In this document: positions 1 through 6,910 of the stretch, piece after piece
Numbering within the stretch: position 1 is the first letter of the stretch
Layout of the letters: every line of letters starts with the position of its first letter
Assembly (NCBI GenBank): GCA_003646305.1
Contig: QNFJ01000095.1
Location: forward strand, 1 to 8,192
Direction: 5' to 3'
DNA from: Gammaproteobacteria bacterium
Lineage (GTDB): Bacteria; Pseudomonadota; Gammaproteobacteria; Methylococcales; UBA2780
DNA: 8,192 bases
Position numbers and translations under genes: made by a program
Notes under the pieces: model-generated
Databases searched by the model: none
What the model was told of the DNA's origin: nothing
The model's input: only the letters and a program-made list of their open reading frames with translations

Positions 1-1143
1 AGGCTCATCGTAGCTCTGCGCCATCTCTTTGATCGTTTCCTGAACCTTATCTTTATCGACCGAAAGCTTATTTATTTGAATAATCTCAGAAAGAAGCAGA
101 CCTAATCCAACCCTTTTCTTCGCCTGGTCTTCAAACATTTCTTTTGGCATATCAGCCTCAGATTTCCCCTGCTTCTGAGCGGCCTCCTTATAAGGCGTCA
201 GCATTCTCTCAATTTCCTGATCAATCAACGCAACGGGTAGCTCAACAGGGTTTTCTTCAAACAAAGCATCCATCACGCGGCCTTTGACTTTGTTTTTTAT
301 CGCCTGTTTAAGTTCACGCTCCATATTACCTTTGATATCAGTGCGGAATTTGCCTAAATCGCCATCTTCAACGCCAAAAGACTTTGCAAACTCGCTATCA
401 ATTTCTGGCAATACTTTCTCAGCCACCTTACTCGCAACCACTTCAAACTGCGCGGTCTTTCCAGAAAGCTTCTCATTCCCGTAATCTGCTGGAAATTCAA
501 TATCGAATGTCAGCTCATCGCCCGCCTTAATACCCAAAATCTTATCTTCAAAGCCGGGAATCATTTTCCCGCTTCCTATCTCGACATCAAAGTCCTCTAC
601 TTTTCCATCGGTAAAGCTCTCATCACCCAGCTTCCCCTCAAATGTAATCGTAACCTGATCACCTGATTCAGCAGCGCGATCCGCCTCTACCCATGTTTTT
701 TTCTGATTTCTCAAGTTTTCGACCATTTCATCGAGATCTTGATCGGTAACGCTTGAAACCTCTCGAGTCAAAGACAACTCTTCAAGTGGTTTTATTGATA
801 TCTCAGGATAGACTTCAAAGGTGGCTACATACTCAAGACCTTCACCTTCTTTTTTGTCTGCTGGATCAATTTGCGGCATGCCTGCAGGTTTGAGTTTTTC
901 CTGGGTAAGCGCTTCATAAAAGCTCGATTGCAGCAGCTCAGAAATCACATCATTACGGGCATCCTCACCAAACTTAGACTTGATCACACGGGCTGGAACC
1001 TTGCCGGGACGAAAGCCATCAACTCTCACGTTTTTACTGTAAGACTGCAATTTTTTCCCAACTTTTTCCTGAATGATTTCCTCAGGAACCTGTACCGTCA
1101 TTTTTCTGCTTAAACCCGAAGTTGTTTCAACTGAAACCTGCAT
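1..1143 (-). CDS. tig: Trigger factor, ribosome-associated chaperone (3' end beyond window)
   Basis: Trigger factor binds the ribosome at the peptide exit and helps nascent proteins fold in the cytosol; it also has a peptidyl-prolyl isomerase domain. I read 381 codons on the minus strand, open to the window edge. The ribosome-docking signature GFRPGKVP lies at residues 43-50, the same place as the E. coli GFRxGK loop. An FKBP-like isomerase domain follows at about residues 160-245 (GDQVTITFEG, then MIPGFEDKILG), and the rest is the helical C-terminal chaperone domain. The family is about 430-440 residues, so roughly 50 residues are missing off the left edge. The ATG is preceded by TTGAGG with 7 bases of spacing, a good ribosome binding site. 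The tRNA-Leu just upstream on the same strand fits the usual gammaproteobacterial order, in which clpP, clpX and lon often follow tig. Confidence 0.97.
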   Translation of the reverse strand, partial: MQVSVETTSGLSRKMTVQVPEEIIQEKVGKKLQSYSKNVRVDGFRPGKVPARVIKSKFGEDARNDVISELLQSSFYEALTQEKLKPAGMPQIDPADKKEGEGLEYVATFEVYPEISIKPLEELSLTREVSSVTDQDLDEMVENLRNQKKTWVEADRAAESGDQVTITFEGKLGDESFTDGKVEDFDVEIGSGKMIPGFEDKILGIKAGDELTFDIEFPADYGNEKLSGKTAQFEVVASKVAEKVLPEIDSEFAKSFGVEDGDLGKFRTDIKGNMERELKQAIKNKVKGRVMDALFEENPVELPVALIDQEIERMLTPYKEAAQKQGKSEADMPKEMFEDQAKKRVGLGLLLSEIIQINKLSVDKDKVQETIKEMAQSYDEP

Positions 1144-1249
1144 TTTTATACCTCAATTGAGATGCAATGAAAATAAAATTTGAGAAGCGTCAAGATCTAG
1201 CGTCGACTGCCACCAAGGCAGGAGTGATCTTTCATACTATTTTAAAAGA

Positions 1250-1333
<84 letters not shown>

Positions 1334-1356
1334 TTTATTGACTGCCTAATCCGAGA

Positions 1357-1385
1357 ATTATACATCGTAATGATTGCTCAGCACA
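1357..1385 (-). promoter_or_regulatory. Candidate promoter of tRNA-Leu
   Basis: A perfect -10 box, TATAAT, reads on the minus strand at 1362-1357, about 24 nt before the tRNA 5' end. It is followed by the discriminator TCTCGG. A weak -35 (TGTGCT, 1385-1380) sits at 17-nt spacing and abuts the lpxL stop codon. The -10 is convincing and the -35 is not. Confidence 0.5.
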
Positions 1386-2378
1386 TCACTTTTCAGCAAA
1401 AAGTTCTTCGATTACCTTCTTCTGCTTCTCGCGTGTCATTTTTTTAAAGTGATGCTTACCAAGATAAAAAGGGGCTTCTCCTACAGGGCGCGACCTAAAC
1501 CGACGGTGAAACCATAAATATTGCTCCGGCACTGCACGGATAGACTCTTCGTAAAAACGATTGATTACGGTCGCATCTTCAACATAACCCCCAGAAGGTA
1601 ACGCTTCCAGCTGAGGCTTAATTTCAATCTCATAACCTTCACCACCAGGTAGACGCCGCGCAAAAAAGGGAACAACACGTGCGCCTGTTTTCTCGCAGAT
1701 ACGAGATATCGCATTGACTCCTCCCGCTTTTATTCCGAAGAAAGGCGCAAACAGGTTGTTTCTTTTACCAAAATCCTGATCCGGGGCGTACCAAACCACC
1801 TGATTCTGCCTCAAGCTTGCCAGCATTTTCCTTAGATCGTGGCTGGCGATTAGTCGAGTTGATCGTCTACGCCGCATTTCATGCATATATTGGCTCAGAA
1901 ATGCCTTCTTCCCTTCATGCTTGTAGGTTATGTGCAATGGGATAGCTCTTGCTAAATAATAGGTACAGAGCTCTAAAGAAGTGATATGCGCTGCCAATAG
2001 AATAACGCCCTTCCCTTCTGCCTGCGCTTTTTCCAGGTGCTCAATACCCTTAACAACGCCTAGCTGATCAAGCTTTTCCTGTGGCCACCACCAGGCCATC
2101 ATAAGCTCCATAATCCCCTGCCCCATGGACTGATAATGCTTCGTTTTTAATGCCTCGACAGCCTTTCTGTCCAGGTTCGGAAAGCATCGTTTAAGATTTG
2201 CCAAAACAATATATTGCTTGAACGAATCTAAACGCTCCATAAGCCAGCCCAACCCGGCGCCTATCGTGAGCAACCAGCAATAAGGCAGCATTAGAATTAC
2301 TCGTAAAATGGCAACAACCACCCAGTAAGACCAATACCGTGGGTGTAACAATTTCTTCGTGGTAGTTTGATTACTCAA
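1386..2378 (-). CDS. lpxL: Kdo2-lipid A lauroyl acyltransferase (LpxL/HtrB)
   Basis: LpxL is an inner-membrane enzyme that transfers a secondary acyl chain, usually laurate, from acyl-ACP to Kdo2-lipid IVA during outer-membrane lipid A synthesis. The 330 residues carry the family marks in order: N-terminal LLHPRYW (10-16), a hydrophobic anchor at about 18-45, the catalytic HX4E pair H131 and E136, VVWYAPDQDFG (194-204), and PEQYLWFHRRFRSRP (284-298). E. coli LpxL has near-identical segments and 306 residues; the extra length here is a basic C-terminal tail. The start is TTG: AAAGGTGA lies 8-9 bases upstream, and no ATG gives a full N terminus. LpxL and LpxM are paralogues, but the LLHPRYW and YAPDQDFG segments favour LpxL. 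The acyl chain used cannot be read from sequence. Confidence 0.93.
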   Translation of the reverse strand: MSNQTTTKKLLHPRYWSYWVVVAILRVILMLPYCWLLTIGAGLGWLMERLDSFKQYIVLANLKRCFPNLDRKAVEALKTKHYQSMGQGIMELMMAWWWPQEKLDQLGVVKGIEHLEKAQAEGKGVILLAAHITSLELCTYYLARAIPLHITYKHEGKKAFLSQYMHEMRRRRSTRLIASHDLRKMLASLRQNQVVWYAPDQDFGKRNNLFAPFFGIKAGGVNAISRICEKTGARVVPFFARRLPGGEGYEIEIKPQLEALPSGGYVEDATVINRFYEESIRAVPEQYLWFHRRFRSRPVGEAPFYLGKHHFKKMTREKQKKVIEELFAEK

Positions 2379-2406
2379 TTGCTGAAATCACCTTTAATGG
2401 TATAAG
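2379..2406 (+). promoter_or_regulatory. Candidate sigma-70 promoter of the CPBP protease gene
   Basis: TTGCTG (2379-2384) and TATAAG (2401-2406) are separated by 16 bases and lie 33 bases before the ATG. This would give a short leader of roughly 25 nt containing the AGGAG ribosome binding site. The -35 begins directly next to the TTG start of lpxL, and the spacer covers the lpxL ribosome binding site on the other strand, so the two divergent genes share this small gap. Confidence 0.5.
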
Positions 2407-2438
2407 CTTGGCAGCGATTCTACAGGAGTTAATTATTA

Positions 2439-3350
2439 ATGGACAAACAGGCCCAAGTTAAAACATCCCTTTATCCGTTGGGGTTCTTTATTTTAACTGC
2501 ATGCCTGGCATCCCTGGTCGGCTACCCGCTTTTTTTAGCTCTAGATGGTGGATATGCACTCGAAAGAATCACCAGCAAATTAACGTTAATTTTCCTGGTA
2601 ATAAGCATTTACCCTTTGTCAAAATTTCTCCGGTATACGCGCGCTGATTTTGGTTTTACCGATTCGCACAAAGCGTTCTGGAAACAATGCTCATCAGGCT
2701 TCCTGCTTGGGCTAATCATACTCTCCACTGCAATTCTGGTAGAACTCCACCTGGGTACCAGGGTTTATGATAACAGCACTGTTCTTTCACTAGTTTTTAT
2801 CAGCAAACTAATAGTAGGCGCTCTGTTGAGTGGCTTACTTATTGCCTTAATTGAAGAGACATTATTTCGAGGATTGCTTTTTCGTTTCATTCGAGATCGT
2901 TCATCCGCCACATTCACAGTACTTCTCACTGCTTTATTTTATGCCGCATTACATTTCCTGAAATCTGGGATTGACCCCGGCACTCTAGATGAGACGACAC
3001 TGATAACCGGCTTTAAACTCATTGCACTTGCTTTTGCGAACCTAACCAACCCCGAGATTTTTGACTCTTTTAGTGCGCTATTTTTTGTTGGCCTATTTCT
3101 CGCGCTCATTCGCAATCAAACAGGCTCTCTTGCCCAATGTATTGGGCTTCACGCAAGCTGGATCTTTCTAATAAAAATAACCCGATCTTTGACCAACCCC
3201 AACCCTCAATCAGAATGGTTCTTCCTAGTTGGGGACTATGACCACATTCTTGGCTATTTTGTCACTGGCTGGATGGCTCTCGTCATCCTGCTATACCTTG
3301 TCTATATCCGAAAAACCAACAGCCTTAATCCGCCGGATTCAGTACGGTGA
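2439..3350 (+). CDS. CPBP-family (CAAX/Abi) intramembrane glutamic-type protease
   Basis: This is a 303-residue multi-pass membrane protein with the motifs of the CPBP (CAAX prenyl protease / bacteriocin-processing, 'Abi') family. Motif 1 is EETLFRG with E139, E140 and R144; motif 2 is FYAALH ending at H172; a third histidine lies in IGLHASW at H238. These are the residues that form the active site in the Rce1-type fold. About seven or eight hydrophobic segments are visible, for example at residues 14-35, 48-62, 87-103, 118-138, 158-172, 210-225 and 272-290. AGGAG precedes the ATG by about 10 bases. In bacteria the family's substrates are mostly unknown; some members give bacteriocin immunity or process signal peptides. 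No bacteriocin gene or obvious substrate lies nearby, so the role is open. Its last 12 bases overlap the next gene on the opposite strand. Confidence 0.88.
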   Translation: MDKQAQVKTSLYPLGFFILTACLASLVGYPLFLALDGGYALERITSKLTLIFLVISIYPLSKFLRYTRADFGFTDSHKAFWKQCSSGFLLGLIILSTAILVELHLGTRVYDNSTVLSLVFISKLIVGALLSGLLIALIEETLFRGLLFRFIRDRSSATFTVLLTALFYAALHFLKSGIDPGTLDETTLITGFKLIALAFANLTNPEIFDSFSALFFVGLFLALIRNQTGSLAQCIGLHASWIFLIKITRSLTNPNPQSEWFFLVGDYDHILGYFVTGWMALVILLYLVYIRKTNSLNPPDSVR

Positions 3351-3653
3351 AACGTCTCCAAGTGGACGGACAAACGTATACGCTGCCGGCTCCACAACTA
3401 GCGTTCTCCCAGCTTCACCTACATTGCCACCTAACAGGCTAAACGGCAGTCCAACTAAAAATACAGCTGTGCCCGCAACTGTTGTAACAAACATCGCTGG
3501 GCGCACAAGCACGAGATCAAAAAACATCTCTCCCGCTGAAGTTTCGTTATACCCACCATAATCGCGAAAACTTTCTGCCGAAACCGGCAATGAGGCCGAC
3601 AAGATAAACAAGGCAAACAGAGACGGTATCAGCCGCTTAAATAGACTTCTCAT
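3339..3653 (-). CDS. Small exported protein of unknown function
   Basis: I cannot assign a function. The 104 residues begin with a clear signal peptide (basic MRSLFKR, hydrophobic 9-20, VSA cleavage site after residue 26). The mature part of about 78 residues has one glycine- and valine-rich hydrophobic stretch (about 53-75) bounded by two RP motifs: RPAMFVTT at 51-58 and YTFVRPLGD at 92-100. That pattern resembles a set of small gammaproteobacterial exported proteins I know only as uncharacterised, sometimes labelled loosely as transporters; this is from memory. AAGGAG lies 8 bases before the ATG, so the start is well supported. No cysteine follows the signal peptide, so it is not a lipoprotein. 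The hydrophobic stretch could be a membrane anchor or an oligomerising segment. Confidence 0.8.
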   Translation of the reverse strand: MRSLFKRLIPSLFALFILSASLPVSAESFRDYGGYNETSAGEMFFDLVLVRPAMFVTTVAGTAVFLVGLPFSLLGGNVGEAGRTLVVEPAAYTFVRPLGDVSPY

Positions 3654-3783
3654 TTTTCCAACTCCTTAATAAAACTTTAAAGTACTTTTCGTTTTCGATA
3701 TAAGTATAGCCGAGCGCGCAAAGAAAACACCTCACTTGAGCAATTAACTGCCGCCAGGTTCAAAAAAATAGTAGGATTACATC
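3654..3783. other. Divergent intergenic region
   Basis: This 130-bp gap holds the start signals for two genes facing apart: AAGGAG for the small exported protein on the minus strand and TAGGA for the crotonase-fold gene on the plus strand. AT-rich TATAAG/TATACT-like boxes occur around 3700-3710 on both strands, but no well-spaced -35 goes with them, so I do not call a promoter. Confidence 0.4.
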
Positions 3784-4542
3784 ATGAATGAAGAAACAGT
3801 TATTTCCAAATTAAATGGCTCTATCCTCGAAGTAACCTTAAACAGGCCACAGGCTAGAAACGCTCTCGACGATGGAATGTATGCAGCACTTTCCAGCGTA
3901 TTTTCTACGGCTGCGAAGGACAATTCGGTAAAAGGGTTGCTGATTCAAGGCACAGGCGATCATTTCTGCGCCGGAAATGATCTGGCAGATTTTGCCCTTT
4001 GGCCACAACTTGCAAGCGAGGGAAAAGAACTGCCCGTCACAAAACTTATTCAACAGGTTATTAGCTTTCCAAAACTGTTAATCGCCTCGATACAGGGGTC
4101 AACAGTGGGTATCGGCGCAACACTCCTACTCCACTGCGACATGGTTATTGCCAGTCGAAATACGCAAATTATCTATCCGTTTACCTCATTGGGGTTAATT
4201 CCAGAGTTTGCTTCAACCTTGCTTCTGCCCGAACTGGTCGGCCAGGCGCGCGCGCGTCAGATTCTTTTGCTAGGAGAAATGATTGATGGAGAAGAGGCTT
4301 ATAAACTTGGTCTTATTTCAACGTTATGTGATGACGGCGAACTCACCACAACCACTCAGCAAAAATGCGACAAGGTCAGGAAGTTGCCAGCGTATACCCT
4401 GCAACAGACCAAACAGCTCATTCAGACGCCTGAAAGACAACAGCTTATACTCAAGCGCGTGGAAGAAGAAACGGCACTCTTTTTAAAATGCCTAAGCAAG
4501 AAAGAGCACAAAGCAGCCATCCAGCAGTTTTTCAAAAAATAG
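3784..4542 (+). CDS. Crotonase-fold enoyl-CoA isomerase/hydratase family protein, isomerase-like active site
   Basis: The 252-residue protein has the crotonase fold: HFCAGNDLADF (60-70) and GSTVGIGATLLLHCD (105-119) form the acyl-CoA oxyanion hole and binding loop, followed by PFTSLGLIPEFAS (132-144). Aligned by eye with rat enoyl-CoA hydratase, the two catalytic glutamates (E144 and E164 there) fall on T113 and F133 here, so the hydratase pair is absent. Instead E141, in LGLIPE, sits where delta3,delta2-enoyl-CoA isomerases of the ECI2/Eci1 type place their catalytic glutamate, and the GxxVGIxxTLL and PFxxLGxxPE patterns match that subgroup. The likely role is moving a 3-ene to a 2-trans-ene during beta-oxidation of unsaturated fatty acids in the cytosol. 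TAGGA precedes the ATG by 7 bases. The gene stands alone, with no thiolase or dehydrogenase beside it. A plain 'enoyl-CoA hydratase' label is probably misleading. Confidence 0.88.
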   Translation: MNEETVISKLNGSILEVTLNRPQARNALDDGMYAALSSVFSTAAKDNSVKGLLIQGTGDHFCAGNDLADFALWPQLASEGKELPVTKLIQQVISFPKLLIASIQGSTVGIGATLLLHCDMVIASRNTQIIYPFTSLGLIPEFASTLLLPELVGQARARQILLLGEMIDGEEAYKLGLISTLCDDGELTTTTQQKCDKVRKLPAYTLQQTKQLIQTPERQQLILKRVEEETALFLKCLSKKEHKAAIQQFFKK

Positions 4543-4557
4543 CCTAATCAATGACTC

Positions 4558-6765
4558 TTAATCACCACCCTTCCTTCTTTTTTTCACTTCAAGCATCCTC
4601 ACGACGCAGCGATCATCAGCCTTTAAAACCGCCACACAATCCAGACACTGAATGCACTCGTTATAGTTAATCTCACCCGTCGGTTCAATCGCTCGAATTT
4701 CGCAGATTTTATTGCAATATTTACAGGGACTCCCACATTCCTTTCGGCGATCAAGCCATTCAAAACGATGAAACCAGCCGAGAACAGCCAGTCCTGCGCC
4801 CAAAGGACAGAGATAACGACAGTAAAATTTGTGTACAAACAAGCCCAGGCCAAGCGTTAACAATGTATAAATAACGAACGGCCAATAGCGCACAAACTGC
4901 TCTGTGATCGCTGTTTTAAATGGTTCGACCTCAGACAGAACAATCGCCAGATTGGTCGAAAAAACTGAAACAGCCACAAGACCAACAAGCAACAGGTATT
5001 TAAGCTTCCAGAGCTGTTTGTGGCGATCTTCGCTAATCCTCCATTGGCGGATTTTTAGCTTTTTCGCTATCCAGCCAATCATCTCCTGAAGCGCACCGAA
5101 CGGACAGAGCCAACCACAAAACAGCCCTCTTCCCCATAAAAATAGCGAGATAAAAACATAAACCCACAAGATAAAGGTGATCGGATCAATCAGGTAAGTG
5201 CTGATATTAAATCCTTCCCAAAAACTGCGGATAATCGGGTAGATATTGATAACCGACAGCTGCCCCTGCGCATACCAACCGATAAAACCCAGCGTATAGA
5301 AGAGAAATAGCCAACGTATCCATCTCAGGCGTGGCGTACTTTCTACAAGCCGACGTTGATAGACAAAAACAGCCGTTACAATCACCAGACTGACCAGCAA
5401 AATAGCAATATCAACGGTACGGCTTTTCCATATCTGAACCCACGGTGCTTCGCGCTCATCACGGCTCTTCGGTATATGAAGGAAAGAGCCTGGTAAATTG
5501 TAATCGAAAGAGAACGAGCGCATGTGTGCCTCGTATAAGAAACCTCGGCTTCTTTTAACTAATAGTTTCAGATTCCAAATTTTGGATGGATCGAAAACCG
5601 AACCACTTTTAACCTTAAATAGTTTAAATTCCTCAAATTCAGGGTGGAGTGATGACGCCTCACGATCATAAAAGCGGTAGAACTCCAGATCTCTTATCTC
5701 CATCGCCAGCTCATTTTGAAAGAGCGCCAGCCGATCTGGGACCGAACCTTCAACAAACTTTTCTCCAAGGAAACTGTATGGCCCATTAGCGGCAACGAGA
5801 ATGATTTGATCATCAGCCTCCATCTCTTCATTCAAAAGCCGATCAAATTCGGCTTCCCCCAGAATATTGCGGCCAATCGTCGGTACGTTTAGGTGTGCGA
5901 AATAAAGATCGATAAAACCCTCACCTGAAGCCTTCTCATTTGCGCTATCAACATCTGTACCCGCAAAGAGCACATCGACCGCTCCCTGCTGAATTCGTCG
6001 ATGCTGAATTAATCCTTCCGATATAAGTTCATCCCAGCTTTTCTTCTCAAACTGCTCATACAGAACAATTGCCGGCTCTTGATAACTAAAGCCGGCCAGT
6101 TTCTGACTCGCCACCTTAAGCGCCGCTAGTAGAATCGTATCATTCATCACCACCACCGAGGCCGTCGCCATCGTAATGCCGTCGATAAAGCTATTCGCTC
6201 CGCCCGCCTCACCATCCGAACTACGAATCCGAACCTTAATATTCTGGCGCAGAGAAAGTCCTGCGTATTGATCCGCAAACAAATTCATTCGATCAGGGCC
6301 AACACCATGCTGGAAAACGGGTTCGTTCTGGCGCAGCACTTTGACTCCGGCAAAGCCACCGTCCTCATCCATTACAACTAAAACATCAATCGGTGTTCCG
6401 GAAAACCCGGGGATATTGACCAGATCACCCGTATCAAACGCCCAGCCAATTTGCTCCGTTTTCCAGAACAGAGGCCAAACGGGTGGTGATGACTCTTTGA
6501 CACCAATACGGGTTACTTCACGGCTAACTCCAGCAACCGCCTCAACAACTTCTTGCGGTACCCCTTCGGCCGACTCAATTGCCCCTGTTCTAACACGATC
6601 TGCTTTTGTATTGTTTTTGTTAATCTGATCCATTGCCGCTGCAACAACCCCTGGCAGCTGCTCAGCGAACGCGAATGGCGCATTAACCAATAGCAACAAA
6701 ACGGCCACAATCAATCGGAAATTTAAGTGCTTCTGAGGGCCACTGGAAACGGGGAACGGAATCAT
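4558..6765 (-). CDS. nosR: NosR-family membrane flavoprotein with polyferredoxin domain
   Basis: NosR passes electrons to periplasmic nitrous oxide reductase (NosZ) and is needed for its expression and activity. The 735 residues match the family length (about 720) and order. A signal peptide covers about 1-34 (cleavage near AFA). A periplasmic FMN-binding domain spans about 80-220, with the flavin-attachment segment DGITMAT and probable FMN-carrying T201. A second periplasmic region reaches about 445. Membrane helices lie at about 451-469, 483-500, 529-546, 589-609 and 628-645. Between and after them are CGWLCP (C550, C554) and CRYLCP (C649, C653). The C-terminal ferredoxin has C677, C681, C684, C688 and C704, C707, C710, C720. 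No good ribosome binding site precedes the ATG, so the start is uncertain, though the signal peptide fits. nosZ is not adjacent. The related NirI is the main alternative. Confidence 0.88.
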   Translation of the reverse strand: MIPFPVSSGPQKHLNFRLIVAVLLLLVNAPFAFAEQLPGVVAAAMDQINKNNTKADRVRTGAIESAEGVPQEVVEAVAGVSREVTRIGVKESSPPVWPLFWKTEQIGWAFDTGDLVNIPGFSGTPIDVLVVMDEDGGFAGVKVLRQNEPVFQHGVGPDRMNLFADQYAGLSLRQNIKVRIRSSDGEAGGANSFIDGITMATASVVVMNDTILLAALKVASQKLAGFSYQEPAIVLYEQFEKKSWDELISEGLIQHRRIQQGAVDVLFAGTDVDSANEKASGEGFIDLYFAHLNVPTIGRNILGEAEFDRLLNEEMEADDQIILVAANGPYSFLGEKFVEGSVPDRLALFQNELAMEIRDLEFYRFYDREASSLHPEFEEFKLFKVKSGSVFDPSKIWNLKLLVKRSRGFLYEAHMRSFSFDYNLPGSFLHIPKSRDEREAPWVQIWKSRTVDIAILLVSLVIVTAVFVYQRRLVESTPRLRWIRWLFLFYTLGFIGWYAQGQLSVINIYPIIRSFWEGFNISTYLIDPITFILWVYVFISLFLWGRGLFCGWLCPFGALQEMIGWIAKKLKIRQWRISEDRHKQLWKLKYLLLVGLVAVSVFSTNLAIVLSEVEPFKTAITEQFVRYWPFVIYTLLTLGLGLFVHKFYCRYLCPLGAGLAVLGWFHRFEWLDRRKECGSPCKYCNKICEIRAIEPTGEINYNECIQCLDCVAVLKADDRCVVRMLEVKKRRKGGD

Positions 6766-6797
6766 TTGAATTATCTGACTTAACTAAATGGCTAGAG

Positions 6798-6818
6798 TCT
6801 AATGATAATTAAAATCAA
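6798..6818. promoter_or_regulatory. Candidate operator before nosR (Fur-box-like, or degenerate FNR-type)
   Basis: TCTAATGATAATTAAAATC (6798-6816) matches the 19-bp E. coli Fur consensus at 14 positions, including ten in a row, about 33-51 bases upstream of the nosR ATG. The overlapping 14-mer at 6805-6818 matches the FNR/Anr consensus (TTGAT-N4-ATCAA) at 8 of 10 fixed positions, with one perfect half-site. Both readings are in AT-rich DNA where chance matches are common, and they cannot both be the main function. Confidence 0.3.
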
Positions 6819-6853
6819 TACAAGCTAATGCTTGACGAGCACAAATTCAAAAC

Positions 6854-6888
6854 AATAAAAAAAGCCGCATCCTCTCAATGCGGCTTTT
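6854..6888 (-). terminator. Rho-independent terminator of the duplicated-domain gene
   Basis: A perfect 10-bp stem, AAAGCCGCAT (6861-6870) with ATGCGGCTTT (6878-6887), encloses a 7-nt loop. Read on the minus strand it ends in a run of Ts followed by ATTG, 23 bases after the stop codon at 6911. It should stop transcription before nosR, so the two minus-strand genes are likely separate units. A shorter T run on the plus side (6885-6888) makes it weakly bidirectional. Confidence 0.9.
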
Positions 6889-6910
6889 GAGCGAAGCTTA
6901 TCTGCTTCAC

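Noticed and set aside
871..1113. Plus-strand open frame of 80 codons
   Set aside because: It lies wholly antisense inside trigger factor, whose frame and motifs are unmistakable, and has no domain or ribosome binding site of its own.
1207..1221. Small hairpin CTGCC-ACCAA-GGCAG between tRNA-Leu and tig
   Set aside because: The 5-bp stem has no T run after it on the minus strand, so it is not a convincing terminator; it may be chance or a processing signal.
3229..3561. Plus-strand open frame of 110 codons across the CPBP 3' end
   Set aside because: It is out of frame with the protease and antisense to the small exported protein, which has a signal peptide and a good ribosome binding site. The predicted product is low-complexity and rich in Ser, Thr and Pro.
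3696..3745. Possible promoters in the divergent gap before the crotonase-fold gene
   Set aside because: TATAAG and TATACT boxes are present but no -35 box lies at proper spacing on either strand.
4623..4853. Minus-strand frame containing cysteines inside nosR
   Set aside because: It is a frame-shifted shadow of the NosR C-terminal ferredoxin region. The nosR frame itself is intact, so there is no frameshift.
6341..6628. Plus-strand open frame of 95 codons opposite nosR
   Set aside because: Antisense to the NosR FMN domain, with no recognisable protein features.
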